DNA of 64,000 nucleotides from NCBI RefSeq assembly GCF_039596395.1, contig NZ_JBCNJT010000001.1, positions 1,523,315-1,587,314 of the forward strand. Reading direction: 5' to 3'. Of this stretch, positions 51,477 to 59,224 are shown in pieces; positions within the stretch are counted from its first letter, which is position 1, and each line of letters opens with the position of its first letter. The position numbers and the translations under genes are program-made. Source of the stretch: Fluviicola sp. GTDB lineage: Bacteria; Bacteroidota; Bacteroidia; Flavobacteriales_D; Crocinitomicaceae. The notes under the pieces are model-generated. The model worked only from the letters and a program-made list of their open reading frames with translations. It was not told the origin of the DNA and did not search any database.

Positions 51477-52655
51477 ATGTCGAAAGAAGTATACATTATT
51501 GCTGCTGTCCGCACCCCGATGGGAGCGTTTATGGGCGGTTTATCTTCTATTCCTGCTACTCAGCTGGGATCAGTTGCTATCAAAGGTGCATTGGACAAGT
51601 CAGGTGTGAAGCCTGAACTGGTGGATGAAGTTTTCATGGGAAATGTATTGCAGGCGGGTGTCGGACAAGCTCCAGCACGTCAGGCTGCTTTGGGGGCAGG
51701 ATTGCCGAATACAGTTCCTTGTACGACAGTCAATAAAGTGTGTGCTTCCGGAATGAAGTCCATCATGTTGGGTGCTCAAACTATTTTAGCCGGTGATAAT
51801 GAGATCGTTGTTGCAGGTGGAATGGAAAACATGAGCCAGACTCCTCATTACCTGGACGGAAGAAACGGTATGAAATTCGGGAACATCCAAATGCTTGACG
51901 GAATTACCAAAGACGGTTTATTGGATGTTTACAGCAAAGTTCCAATGGGAACATGTGCTGAGAAAACAGCTCAGAAATACAACTTCTCACGCGAAGACCA
52001 GGATAATTTTGCGATCACTTCCTACAAACGTGCTGCTGCAGCATGGGAAGCAGGAAAGTTCAAGGATGAGATCGTTGGAGTTTCTGTTCCTCAGCGCAAA
52101 GGAGATCCGATCCTTGTGGTGGAAGACGAAGAATACAAAAACGTATTTTTAGATAAAATCCCTACATTGAAACCGGCTTTCGATAAAGAAGGAACGATTA
52201 CAGCTGCAAATGCTTCTACGTTGAACGACGGAGCTTCTGCATTGATCCTTGCATCCAAAGAAGCGGTTGAAAAACACGGATTGAAGCCAATTGCAAAAAT
52301 CGTAAGTTATGCAGATGCTGCTCACGAGCCAGAATTCTTTACGACTGCACCTTCAAAAGCAGTTCCAAAAGCTTTGGCAAAAGCAGGTTTGACAACTGAC
52401 CAGGTTGATTTCTGGGAATTGAACCAGGCATTCTCTGTGGTTGGATTGGCAAACACGCAAATTTTAGGATTGGATCCTGCAAAAGTGGACGTGAACGGTG
52501 GAGCCGTTGCTTTGGGTCACCCGCTAGGAAACTCCGGATCCCGAATCATTGTAACCCTGATCCACGTATTGAAACAAAACGGAGGAAAAATCGGTGGTGC
52601 CGGAATCTGTAACGGAGGTGGTGGTGCTTCTGCGATGATTATCGAGAATATCTAA
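51477..52655 (+). CDS. Acetyl-CoA C-acyltransferase (thiolase)
   Basis: The ATG at 51477 is preferred, because the promoter box overlaps the earlier TTG. The 392-aa thiolase has the nucleophile Cys in NKVCASGMKS (about residue 89), the catalytic His in NGGAVALGHPLGNSG, and the second Cys in GAGICNGGGGASAMI. YIIAAVRTPMGAFMGGLSSI is the family start. It makes or cleaves 3-ketoacyl-CoA, in acetoacetyl-CoA formation or beta-oxidation. The direction cannot be decided here. Confidence 0.95.
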   Translation: MSKEVYIIAAVRTPMGAFMGGLSSIPATQLGSVAIKGALDKSGVKPELVDEVFMGNVLQAGVGQAPARQAALGAGLPNTVPCTTVNKVCASGMKSIMLGAQTILAGDNEIVVAGGMENMSQTPHYLDGRNGMKFGNIQMLDGITKDGLLDVYSKVPMGTCAEKTAQKYNFSREDQDNFAITSYKRAAAAWEAGKFKDEIVGVSVPQRKGDPILVVEDEEYKNVFLDKIPTLKPAFDKEGTITAANASTLNDGASALILASKEAVEKHGLKPIAKIVSYADAAHEPEFFTTAPSKAVPKALAKAGLTTDQVDFWELNQAFSVVGLANTQILGLDPAKVDVNGGAVALGHPLGNSGSRIIVTLIHVLKQNGGKIGGAGICNGGGGASAMIIENI

Positions 52656-52676
52656 GATAACAAACAGATATAACAG

Positions 52677-52709
52677 AATGCCATTCCATTTCGGGGTGGC
52701 ATTTTTTTT
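52677..52709 (+). terminator. Thiolase terminator
   Basis: AATGCCA - TTCCATTTCGGGG - TGGCATTTTTTTT. The dispersed hairpin element begins two bases after its T-tract. Confidence 0.82.
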
Positions 52710-52710
52710 G

Positions 52711-52873
52711 AACCACATAGTGCACATAGAAACATAGAGGCTATATAACCTATGTGATCAAAACCGCGAGCAGTGCGAAACGACAAATTCCTTTCTTCAA
52801 ACGCCGGTAACTTCAATCGCCCTTCCAAATCACTATGACCAAAAACCTATGTGCTCTATGTATCTATGTGGTT
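52711..52873. repeat. AACCACATAG...CTATGTGGTT imperfect inverted repeat
   Basis: AACCACATAGTGCACATAGA at 52711-52730 pairs imperfectly with CTATGTATCTATGTGGTT at 52856-52873. CATAGAGG/CCTATG can also pair within the left side. It is built of 7-8-base CACATAG iterations, like the ACCACAAAG hairpins. Confidence 0.68.
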
Positions 52874-52965
52874 ATAGCTTATTTCTGAATGGCATCGTTT
52901 TTGGTTAAACCTTTCTGCATTTGATACATCTTACAAAACACACAGTATTACTAAATTCGAACAAC

Positions 52966-53238
52966 ATGAAAACAAAACACATCATTCTCAGCGCGTTTCT
53001 TTACGGAGCACTTTCGTTAAGTATGCTCACCATCGAAACACCGGAAACCGGTTTCACAAGTGGTTCAGCGACGGAATTATTCGCAAACGGTTCATCCGGT
53101 CAATTTTACGCACAAGCTGTTCCGGGAGAACGCAGACGTGTCAGAAGACGCACACGAAGAAGAACCAGAAGACGCGTGGAGCGCAGACAAAATGCAGCAG
53201 GTTTCGCTATGAATTTCACCAAAACATATATCGCATAA
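52966..53238 (+). CDS. Small secreted arginine-rich protein
   Basis: The start at 52966 gives MKTKHIILSAFLYGALSLSM, a plausible signal peptide. The 90-aa product has a Ser/Gly/Thr-rich middle and then an arginine cluster (RRRVRRRTRRRTRRRVERR, about residues 56-74) before a short hydrophobic end. No family recognised. Such charge would favour binding to polyanions (DNA, LPS, polyphosphate). An artefact of translation cannot be excluded, but the signal and spacing support a real gene. Confidence 0.55.
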   Translation: MKTKHIILSAFLYGALSLSMLTIETPETGFTSGSATELFANGSSGQFYAQAVPGERRRVRRRTRRRTRRRVERRQNAAGFAMNFTKTYIA

Positions 53239-53242
53239 TTGA

Positions 53243-53341
53243 TTTACCACAAAGAACGCGAAGGACACGAAGATTTTTGTATTCCTTATTTACATCATAC
53301 AAAAAAATATCCTTGTGCCCTTTGTGTTCATCGTGGTAAAC
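53243..53341. repeat. TTTACCACAAAGAACGCGAAGG...CATCGTGGTAAAC hairpin
   Basis: Left arm TTTACCACAAAGAACGCGAA (53243-) and right arm CCTTTGTGTTCATCGTGGTA pair imperfectly across an AT-rich centre. It adjoins the T-tract side of the yajC terminator at 53342, in the same relative arrangement as the copy at 45.7-45.8 kb. Confidence 0.72.
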
Positions 53342-53372
53342 AAAAAAAAGCACCGCCAATAGACGATGCTTT
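53342..53372 (-). terminator. yajC terminator, shared with the M13 locus
   Basis: Reverse strand AAAGCATCG - TCTATTGG - CGGTGCTTTTTTTT, 23 bases after the yajC stop. It differs from 45714-45742 only in the loop. Confidence 0.82.
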
Positions 53373-53394
53373 GCTGTTTTATCCAATTTATGGA

Positions 53395-53658
53395 TTAAGC
53401 CTGTACTCCTAAGTTGTCAGCCACTGCCGTAGAAATTGCAGATTTTTCAAAACGCAATTTAGTACCTTCCGAACTGATCAAAACGGTAGTATCTGTGATC
53501 TCAAGGATTTTACCGTGAATTCCTCCGATAGTAACCACTTTATCTCCTTGCTTCAAATTTTCACGAAACGATTTAAGCTCTTTTTGTTTTTTCTGTTGCG
53601 GTCGAATTAAAAAGAAGTAAAACACCACTAACATCAACACGAGCATTATAATTTGCAT
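53395..53658 (-). CDS. yajC: Preprotein translocase subunit YajC
   Basis: An 87-aa protein: a single N-terminal helix (MQIIMLVLMLVVFYFFLIRPQQKKQKELKSF) followed by the small beta domain GDKVVTIGGIHGKILEITDTTVLI. The FFxIRPQQKKxKE and GDKVVTIGGIHG motifs define YajC, an accessory of the SecDF complex. Length is standard. It is followed by the shared terminator and lies downstream of DUF1573 and NusB genes on the same strand. Confidence 0.95.
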   Translation of the reverse strand: MQIIMLVLMLVVFYFFLIRPQQKKQKELKSFRENLKQGDKVVTIGGIHGKILEITDTTVLISSEGTKLRFEKSAISTAVADNLGVQA

Positions 53659-53685
53659 AACTCTATTTTTATTTAACTATTACTA

Positions 53686-53775
53686 ATTGAAAGTTCAATT
53701 GGATCAAGAGTTAAAAAGTTCAATGGAAATTGTCTCATTAAACCTTTTGAACGTTTGAACATTTTGAACGTTTTT
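53686..53775. repeat. GTTCAA/TTGAACG-rich intergenic stretch
   Basis: AAAGTTCAATTGGATCAAGA, AAAAGTTCAATGG, then TTTTGAACGTTTGAACATTTTGAACG. It resembles stretches at 46.1 and 59.0 kb. Confidence 0.5.
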
Positions 53776-54172
53776 ACTTTATGATCGTAGCCTCAACAAC
53801 CACTTTCGTATTCGGAGGCGTTGTATTTGACAAAATAGTCACACTTCTTGTCACCGGCCCTTCCGAAAAAGATTCCGTTTTAACGTTTGCTTTCACAAAT
53901 CCTTTTTCTCCCGGAGCGATCGGCTCTTTACTCCAATCCGCAACCGTACACGAGCAAGATCCTGAAACATCTGACAATACCAATGGCTGATCGCCTGTAT
54001 TTTCAACTACAAAGTTAGCGTGAATAACTTCACCTCTTGCAATTTTTCCTGCATTAAAAACACTTGCAACTTTCATAGTTGTCTTATATCCAACGATTTC
54101 CGAAGGAGAATCAGATCCGCAAGCTGTCAGAAACGATAAGGCTACCAAGCCTAAAAACGCGATTTTTTTCAT
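53774..54172 (-). CDS. DUF1573 lipoprotein
   Basis: A 132-aa protein. MKKIAFLGLVALSFLTACGSD is a lipoprotein signal (lipobox LTAC, Cys18). The mature domain is DUF1573, an Ig-like fold: IARGEVIHANFVVENTGDQPLVLSDV, then CSCTVADWSKEPIAPGEKG with the usual CxC/C-T motif. By family it is periplasmic. Function unknown. It follows nusB by 4 bases. Confidence 0.9.
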   Translation of the reverse strand: MKKIAFLGLVALSFLTACGSDSPSEIVGYKTTMKVASVFNAGKIARGEVIHANFVVENTGDQPLVLSDVSGSCSCTVADWSKEPIAPGEKGFVKANVKTESFSEGPVTRSVTILSNTTPPNTKVVVEATIIK

Positions 54173-54176
54173 AACA

Positions 54177-55124
54177 TTAATCCATTAAACCTCTTCCGAG
54201 TTTAGAAATTTTTCCATCTTTTACCAATCTATCAACGGCCTTATCCAGGATTCCGTTGATAAATCCATGACTTTTCGGAGTGGAATAGAATTTCGAGATT
54301 TCAATGTACTCGTTCAAAGTCACCTTTTTCGGAATACTTTTGAAAACCTGAAGTTCTGTAATGGCCATTTTCAATAATAAAATATCCATTTTGGCAATTC
54401 GTTCCAACTCCCAGTTATCCGTTAATTCATCAATTAACGCCAGATTCTCAGAATCCATCGAAATGGTTTTTCTCAGCAAAGTACGGATGAATTCCTGCTC
54501 ATCTTCCTTGTCTTTATACAAAGGCATTGCGATGAACTTTTCTCCTTCTTCCATTCCTTTGATCGATTTGATTGCCATTTGACAAGCCAGATCGATATCA
54601 TCCAGCCAATGGATGCTCTTTTCTTCAAAGAAGTGATAAATCAACGGGGAATTTGCGATTTCCGCTTTGAACAGGTTGATCATGAAGTTCTTATCTTCTT
54701 CAAAATCCCTTGCTTCGTTATTCATGTGAGCAAACCAGGTTTCCCCTTCTCTCATTTGAATAAAGATCTTACGGAACATTTCGTGGTGTTCGTCTCCGAT
54801 CCAGTTCACAGAACGATCCTCAGAGGCTTCACGCAGCGAATAACTATCCTGCAACGCCTGGATAACCAATGAATCCACAAATTTTCTGTTCGGATTCAGA
54901 TCCTCTTCTGTCGGGCGGATTTTCTTTTTATTTTCTTCAATACGATGTTCTGCAATGTCTTTCAATTCACCGAAGCTCAGCAACAAATACAGGTACAGAT
55001 CGTAAATGCGATCTACTGCCTGCATCAGTTCGTTCTCGGTTTTCTTGATGCTTTCCTCATCTCCCTGGAAATAAGCGTAAAGCGCCTGCAAAACTTTGAT
55101 TCGTAAATGTCTTCTATTCAGCAT
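54177..55124 (-). CDS. nusB: Transcription antitermination protein NusB, long Bacteroidetes form
   Basis: A 315-aa protein beginning MLNRRHLRIKVLQALYAYFQG, the NusB RxxARxxALQxLYQ-type first helix. The C-terminal NusB domain includes LIDELTDNWELERIAKMDILLLKMAITEL and KVTLNEYIEISKFYSTPKSHGFINGILDKAV. Bacterial NusB is about 140 aa. The longer form, with a central helical insertion, is usual in Bacteroidetes. It joins NusE/S10 in rRNA antitermination. It is the first gene of nusB-DUF1573-yajC. Confidence 0.93.
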   Translation of the reverse strand: MLNRRHLRIKVLQALYAYFQGDEESIKKTENELMQAVDRIYDLYLYLLLSFGELKDIAEHRIEENKKKIRPTEEDLNPNRKFVDSLVIQALQDSYSLREASEDRSVNWIGDEHHEMFRKIFIQMREGETWFAHMNNEARDFEEDKNFMINLFKAEIANSPLIYHFFEEKSIHWLDDIDLACQMAIKSIKGMEEGEKFIAMPLYKDKEDEQEFIRTLLRKTISMDSENLALIDELTDNWELERIAKMDILLLKMAITELQVFKSIPKKVTLNEYIEISKFYSTPKSHGFINGILDKAVDRLVKDGKISKLGRGLMD

Positions 55125-55146
55125 TCCTAACTACTCTCCTATCTTT

Positions 55147-56244
55147 TTATAGTGGTAATTTTACTTTCCCGATTGACTCGATACGCTCTTCAGCGATCTT
55201 GTTTGCAATCTGGTAAGTAGGAACACCTTCTGCACTTGAACGGGAAACGATGTTTCCGATTGTTGTGTAAATCTCTTCTGCTTTTGCCATCGACCATTGC
55301 GCGCTCAAACCTGCAACTTCCGAATAACAGTTGATCACACCACCTGCGTTCAACGTAAAGTCAGGAGCGTAAATGATTCCTTTGTCTTTTACCAACTGAC
55401 CGTGGATCGTTTCGTTTGCCAACTGGTTGTTTGCAGCTCCTGCAATGATGGAACACTTCAAACGGTTGATTGTGTCGTCATTTACAGTTGCACCCAAAGC
55501 ACACGGAGCGTAAATATCCATCGGTACATCGTAAATCTCGTCCAATCCGACAACTTTTACTCCGTATTCGTTTGCAACACGTTTCAAGGTATCCTGGTGA
55601 ATATCCGTAATCGTTACGTCAGCACCTTCGGCAACCAAATGTTTCACCAAATACTCACCCACGTGTCCAACTCCCTGAACGGCTACTTTTTTACCGGCCA
55701 AAGAATCAGAACCGAACTGCTGGCTTGCACATGCTTTCATTCCCATGTAAACTCCGTAAGCAGTTACCGGTGAAGGATCTCCACTTTTTCCGGGTAAACC
55801 GACAACGTGATCTGTTTCCATAGAAACCCAAACCATGTCTACCGGTGAAATACCTACATCTTCAGCAGTAATATACTTTCCTGCCAATGAGTTCACAAAT
55901 TTCCCGAAACGACGGAACAATGCTTCCGATTTCATGGAACGGGAGTCTCCGATAATCACAGCTTTACCACCTCCCAAATTCAATCCGGAAATTGAATTCT
56001 TGTATGTCATTCCTCTTGAAAGACGCAATACGTCATTCAGAGCCTCCATTTCATTGTTGTACATCCACATGCGGGTTCCTCCCAAAGCAGGCCCAAGAAC
56101 GGTGTTATGTACAGCAATAATTGCTTTCAGTCCAGTTGCAGTATCGTTACAGAATAACAATTGCTCGTGGTTGTACATACTCATTTGAGAAATAACGGGG
56201 TTTTCAGCCAGATTCAGATCTTTGACTTCTTTTACTTCAAACAT
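55147..56244 (-). CDS. Glu/Leu/Phe/Val dehydrogenase, probably leucine dehydrogenase
   Basis: A 365-aa NAD-dependent amino acid dehydrogenase. GGTRMWMYNNEMEALNDVLRLSRGMTYKNS carries the first conserved Lys region, GLNLGGGKAVIIGD the catalytic Lys motif, and VAVQGVGHVGEYLVKHL the Rossmann loop. APCALGATVNDDTI and ANNQLANE also match leucine dehydrogenase. It deaminates branched-chain amino acids to 2-oxo acids. A divergent ABC exporter gene lies 94 bases away. Confidence 0.88.
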   Translation of the reverse strand: MFEVKEVKDLNLAENPVISQMSMYNHEQLLFCNDTATGLKAIIAVHNTVLGPALGGTRMWMYNNEMEALNDVLRLSRGMTYKNSISGLNLGGGKAVIIGDSRSMKSEALFRRFGKFVNSLAGKYITAEDVGISPVDMVWVSMETDHVVGLPGKSGDPSPVTAYGVYMGMKACASQQFGSDSLAGKKVAVQGVGHVGEYLVKHLVAEGADVTITDIHQDTLKRVANEYGVKVVGLDEIYDVPMDIYAPCALGATVNDDTINRLKCSIIAGAANNQLANETIHGQLVKDKGIIYAPDFTLNAGGVINCYSEVAGLSAQWSMAKAEEIYTTIGNIVSRSSAEGVPTYQIANKIAEERIESIGKVKLPL

Positions 56245-56338
56245 ACGCGAGTTTTAATCTTTTATTTCAATGCGAATGGCTAATTTTGTAATTCGAACAA
56301 AATCGCATAAGCGCTCGCAAAAATAGGAAATTTATCGA

Positions 56339-58117
56339 ATGAAGTCTCTAAGCTATTTAAACAAATATTTCATCAAATACCGCTGGCGTTTGCTGCTCGG
56401 CCTCCTGTTCATTATTGCAGGGAATTACTTCGGAGCAAAAATCCCTGTGGTAGTTGGGGAATCCCTGAACATTCTTTCGGGTAAAACCAAATTAAGCGCC
56501 GGAGAAACTCTTTTCTGGGTAGTGCTTGGCCTGGCCGGGTTCATTATGCTTTTTAACATAATTAAGGGATTTTTCCTCTTCCTCACCCGTCAAACGCTGA
56601 TCGTGATGTCGCGCTACATTGAATTTGACCTGAAGAATGAGATCTTTGAAAAGTACCAGCAACTGGATTATGCGTTTTATAAAAGACAATCGACCGGTGA
56701 TTTGATGAACCGCATTTCGGAGGATGTTTCGCAGGTGAGGCAATACCTCGGGCCGGGAATCATGTACACCGCCAACCTGATTGCACTTTTCCCTTTCAGC
56801 TTATACGAAATGCTGAAAATCAATACCGAACTGGCACTTTATGCGCTGGCACCGCTTCCGATTATGGCTGTTCTGATCTACCTGGTTTCCACACGTATGA
56901 ATAAACTGAGTAAGGACGTGCAGCAGGAACAATCGCGTTTAAGTACGCTGGGACAGGAAACCTTCTCGGGAATTCGCGTGATCAAGGCTTATATCCAGGA
57001 AAAACATGCGAAACAGAATTTTGAAACCAGTTCTAGGGCGTATTTAAAGAAAACCATGAGGCTGGTAAGAACAAACGCATTGTTCATGCCAACTATTTCG
57101 CTTCTAATCGGAACGAGCACCTTGTTGAGTATTTACATGGGCGGATTGCTTACTTACGACAAAACCATCGAAACGGGCGATATCGTATCCATTATTCTAT
57201 TGATCTACAATTTAACGTGGCCTTTTGCAAGTATCGGCTGGGTTACGAGCATTAATCAGCGTGCAGCCGCATCCCAGGAACGGATTAATGAGTTCCTGAG
57301 AACGGAACCTGCCATTAAGAATATGTCCGAAGCTCCGCTGGAAAAATTCCATGAACTTCAGTTTAAAAACATGTCGTTCCGTTACAGGCCAGACTTGCCG
57401 GATGTATTATCGGATATCAATTTCACGTTAAAACGCGGAGAAACCCTGGGAATCATCGGGAAAACAGGTTCGGGAAAATCTACCCTACTGCAGTTGATTG
57501 TGCGTCAGCTGGACCCGACGATGGGCGAAGTACTTTATAATTCTGAAAACCTGGCAACGGTTAATCTGACGGAATACCGCAAACAGCTTTCGGTTGTTCC
57601 GCAGGACGTTTTTTTGTTTTCGGATACAATCCACAACAATATTGCGTTCGGAGCATTGAATTTTGATGCAGTAACGCAAGAAGAAATTACCGAAGCAGCA
57701 AAGAATTCGCATGTGTTGCACAACATCGAGGCATTCCCGGATAAGTTCGAAACAGTTTTGGGAGAACGCGGTGTAAATCTTTCCGGCGGACAGAAGCAAC
57801 GTGTAAGTATTGCCCGTGCATTGATCCGAAAACCGGATATTTTATTACTTGACGATTGTTTATCGGCCGTTGATACCGAAACAGAAGAAATCATTCTCCG
57901 GAATTTAAAGCAACTGAACCGGGAAAATCAAACGACGTCCGTAATTGTGAGCCACCGTATTTCCAGTTTGCGAAATGCAGATTATATCCTTGTTCTGGAG
58001 GAAGGAAAAATTGTAGAAGAAGGAAAACCTGCCGATCTGTTACAACGACCAAACAGTCAGTACCGCGAATTGTACGACAAGCAATTGATGGAAGAACCGG
58101 AAGTGTTTGAGGATTGA
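56339..58117 (+). CDS. ABC-type exporter, fused permease and ATPase
   Basis: A 592-aa half-transporter. Six helices span about residues 18-305. The nucleotide-binding domain has Walker A GKTGSGKST (about 368-376), the Q-loop in VVPQDVFLFSDT, the signature LSGGQKQR, and Walker B ILLLDDCLSAVDTE. FDLKNEIFEKYQQLDYAFYKRQSTGDLMNRISED is the type IV exporter coupling region. It resembles MsbA/YheI-type multidrug or lipid exporters. The substrate is unknown. Confidence 0.9.
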   Translation: MKSLSYLNKYFIKYRWRLLLGLLFIIAGNYFGAKIPVVVGESLNILSGKTKLSAGETLFWVVLGLAGFIMLFNIIKGFFLFLTRQTLIVMSRYIEFDLKNEIFEKYQQLDYAFYKRQSTGDLMNRISEDVSQVRQYLGPGIMYTANLIALFPFSLYEMLKINTELALYALAPLPIMAVLIYLVSTRMNKLSKDVQQEQSRLSTLGQETFSGIRVIKAYIQEKHAKQNFETSSRAYLKKTMRLVRTNALFMPTISLLIGTSTLLSIYMGGLLTYDKTIETGDIVSIILLIYNLTWPFASIGWVTSINQRAAASQERINEFLRTEPAIKNMSEAPLEKFHELQFKNMSFRYRPDLPDVLSDINFTLKRGETLGIIGKTGSGKSTLLQLIVRQLDPTMGEVLYNSENLATVNLTEYRKQLSVVPQDVFLFSDTIHNNIAFGALNFDAVTQEEITEAAKNSHVLHNIEAFPDKFETVLGERGVNLSGGQKQRVSIARALIRKPDILLLDDCLSAVDTETEEIILRNLKQLNRENQTTSVIVSHRISSLRNADYILVLEEGKIVEEGKPADLLQRPNSQYRELYDKQLMEEPEVFED

Positions 58118-58119
58118 TT

Positions 58120-58201
58120 TAATTGTGAACGATCAATTAGTTAATTATCAATAAAATAACTATGTAATTTCTTGATAATTCATCATTCAGGAATTGATCA
58201 T
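58120..58201. repeat. TTAATTATCAATAAAA...TTGATAATTCATCATTC element
   Basis: ATCAATTAGTTAATTATCAA and CTTGATAATTCATCATTCAG form a looser version of the TTATCAAG palindrome class. It lies between two convergent gene ends. Confidence 0.6.
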
Positions 58202-58933
58202 TCATTTCTTATTTCCGTACTCACTTTCCTTTTCAGGATGAAGCAATAAGTAATGCTCCAGTTTATCTTTGATAAAAGTGATTAATTCGATATCGGAAGC
58301 CGTTTTCAGGAAATTCTCATCCATGGCCATGAAGTGAATGAAATCAATAAAATCATCGTTATTCAGCTTGATAATGTCGTAGGAAACATACAGTTGCAAT
58401 AATTCCTGCACGACTTGCTCTTTGGAATCTTCATATTGTTTCTTCGCTACTAAAGCTTTTGACTGCTCTCTCTTTGAAAAACGCTGATACAATGCCGTAA
58501 TCGGGCTTTGGAACGCTTCAAGCCCTGTAATCGTACGTGTTTCCCTCAACGCCAATGCTGCCCGCTCTTCTTTGATTTCCTGGATAGATTTCAGGGGTTT
58601 AATCACTACTTCATCAATCTCACGTGCTTTTCTTTCCACAGCCGCATACACTTCAAAATGACAGGAAGAATCTCCTCTTACGCGAAAACCGTAGCGTTCA
58701 TATCCCTTCACCGATAAAATGATCGAATCATTATTGCTTACATATACCCCAAAAGTTCCGTCCGGCTGCCCGAAAACCCCTTTCCCGGTAGAAGTATTCA
58801 CTACCATCAGGTTCAGGAAAGCGTGTTTAATAAGTGTATCTTCCACTTTTCCTTTCAGCCAAACGCGTGTACATGGTTCCTGGGCAAAAGCAGTTCCGGA
58901 TAGGAGCAATAAGATTAAAGCAATCAGTTTCAT
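58202..58933 (-). CDS. Secreted carboxypeptidase-regulatory-like protein
   Basis: A 243-aa protein with signal peptide MKLIALILLLLSGTAFAQ. Residues ~25-90 form a CarboxypepD_reg-like beta sandwich (WLKGKVEDTLIKHAFLNLMVVNTSTGKGVFGQPDGTFGVYV). A helical second half follows (YQRFSKREQSKALVAKKQYE). This pairing is common in Bacteroidetes lineage proteins. Periplasmic by inference; function unknown. Confidence 0.78.
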   Translation of the reverse strand: MKLIALILLLLSGTAFAQEPCTRVWLKGKVEDTLIKHAFLNLMVVNTSTGKGVFGQPDGTFGVYVSNNDSIILSVKGYERYGFRVRGDSSCHFEVYAAVERKAREIDEVVIKPLKSIQEIKEERAALALRETRTITGLEAFQSPITALYQRFSKREQSKALVAKKQYEDSKEQVVQELLQLYVSYDIIKLNNDDFIDFIHFMAMDENFLKTASDIELITFIKDKLEHYLLLHPEKESEYGNKK

Positions 58934-59224
58934 GCGACTAAAATATCACTTTTTTCTGCGGGTTTGGTTCCGTTAACTAATATTTAGAGTTTTGAAAGTT
59001 CGATGGTTCAAATAAAACTTTCACTTGATTTGATCTTTAAACTTGTTGAACGTGTTTGAACTTTTGGATACTATAACGAATTGAGAACCCCTGCATTTCA
59101 AATTTCAACCCCAATTCGATCAAAATACAAATGTAACAACGTATAATTCACTTTTGTAATTGTTAATTTTTTGAAAGAATCTCATTTTTCAAAAACGCTT
59201 TTTAAAAGTTCGTAAATTTGCATC
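58934..59224. other. Divergent spacer with GTTCAA-rich DNA and mnmA promoter
   Basis: About 290 bases. TTTGAAAGTTCGATGGTTCA, CTTGTTGAACGTGTTTGAAC and TTTTGGATAC form the GTTCAA-rich stretch at 58985-59080. TAAATTTG at 59213-59220 is a candidate -7 for mnmA. No gene. Confidence 0.5.
59213..59220 (+). promoter_or_regulatory. Candidate -7 element for mnmA
   Basis: TAAATTTG, matching TAnnTTTG, 4 bases before the ATG. This implies a nearly leaderless transcript. Confidence 0.45.

Larger units (their letters stand above)
52656..52965. other. 310-base spacer with terminator and long imperfect inverted repeat
   Basis: No gene. Terminator (52677-52709), then arms of an inverted repeat at 52711-52740 and 52846-52873, with a GC-richer centre. 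Confidence 0.65.
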
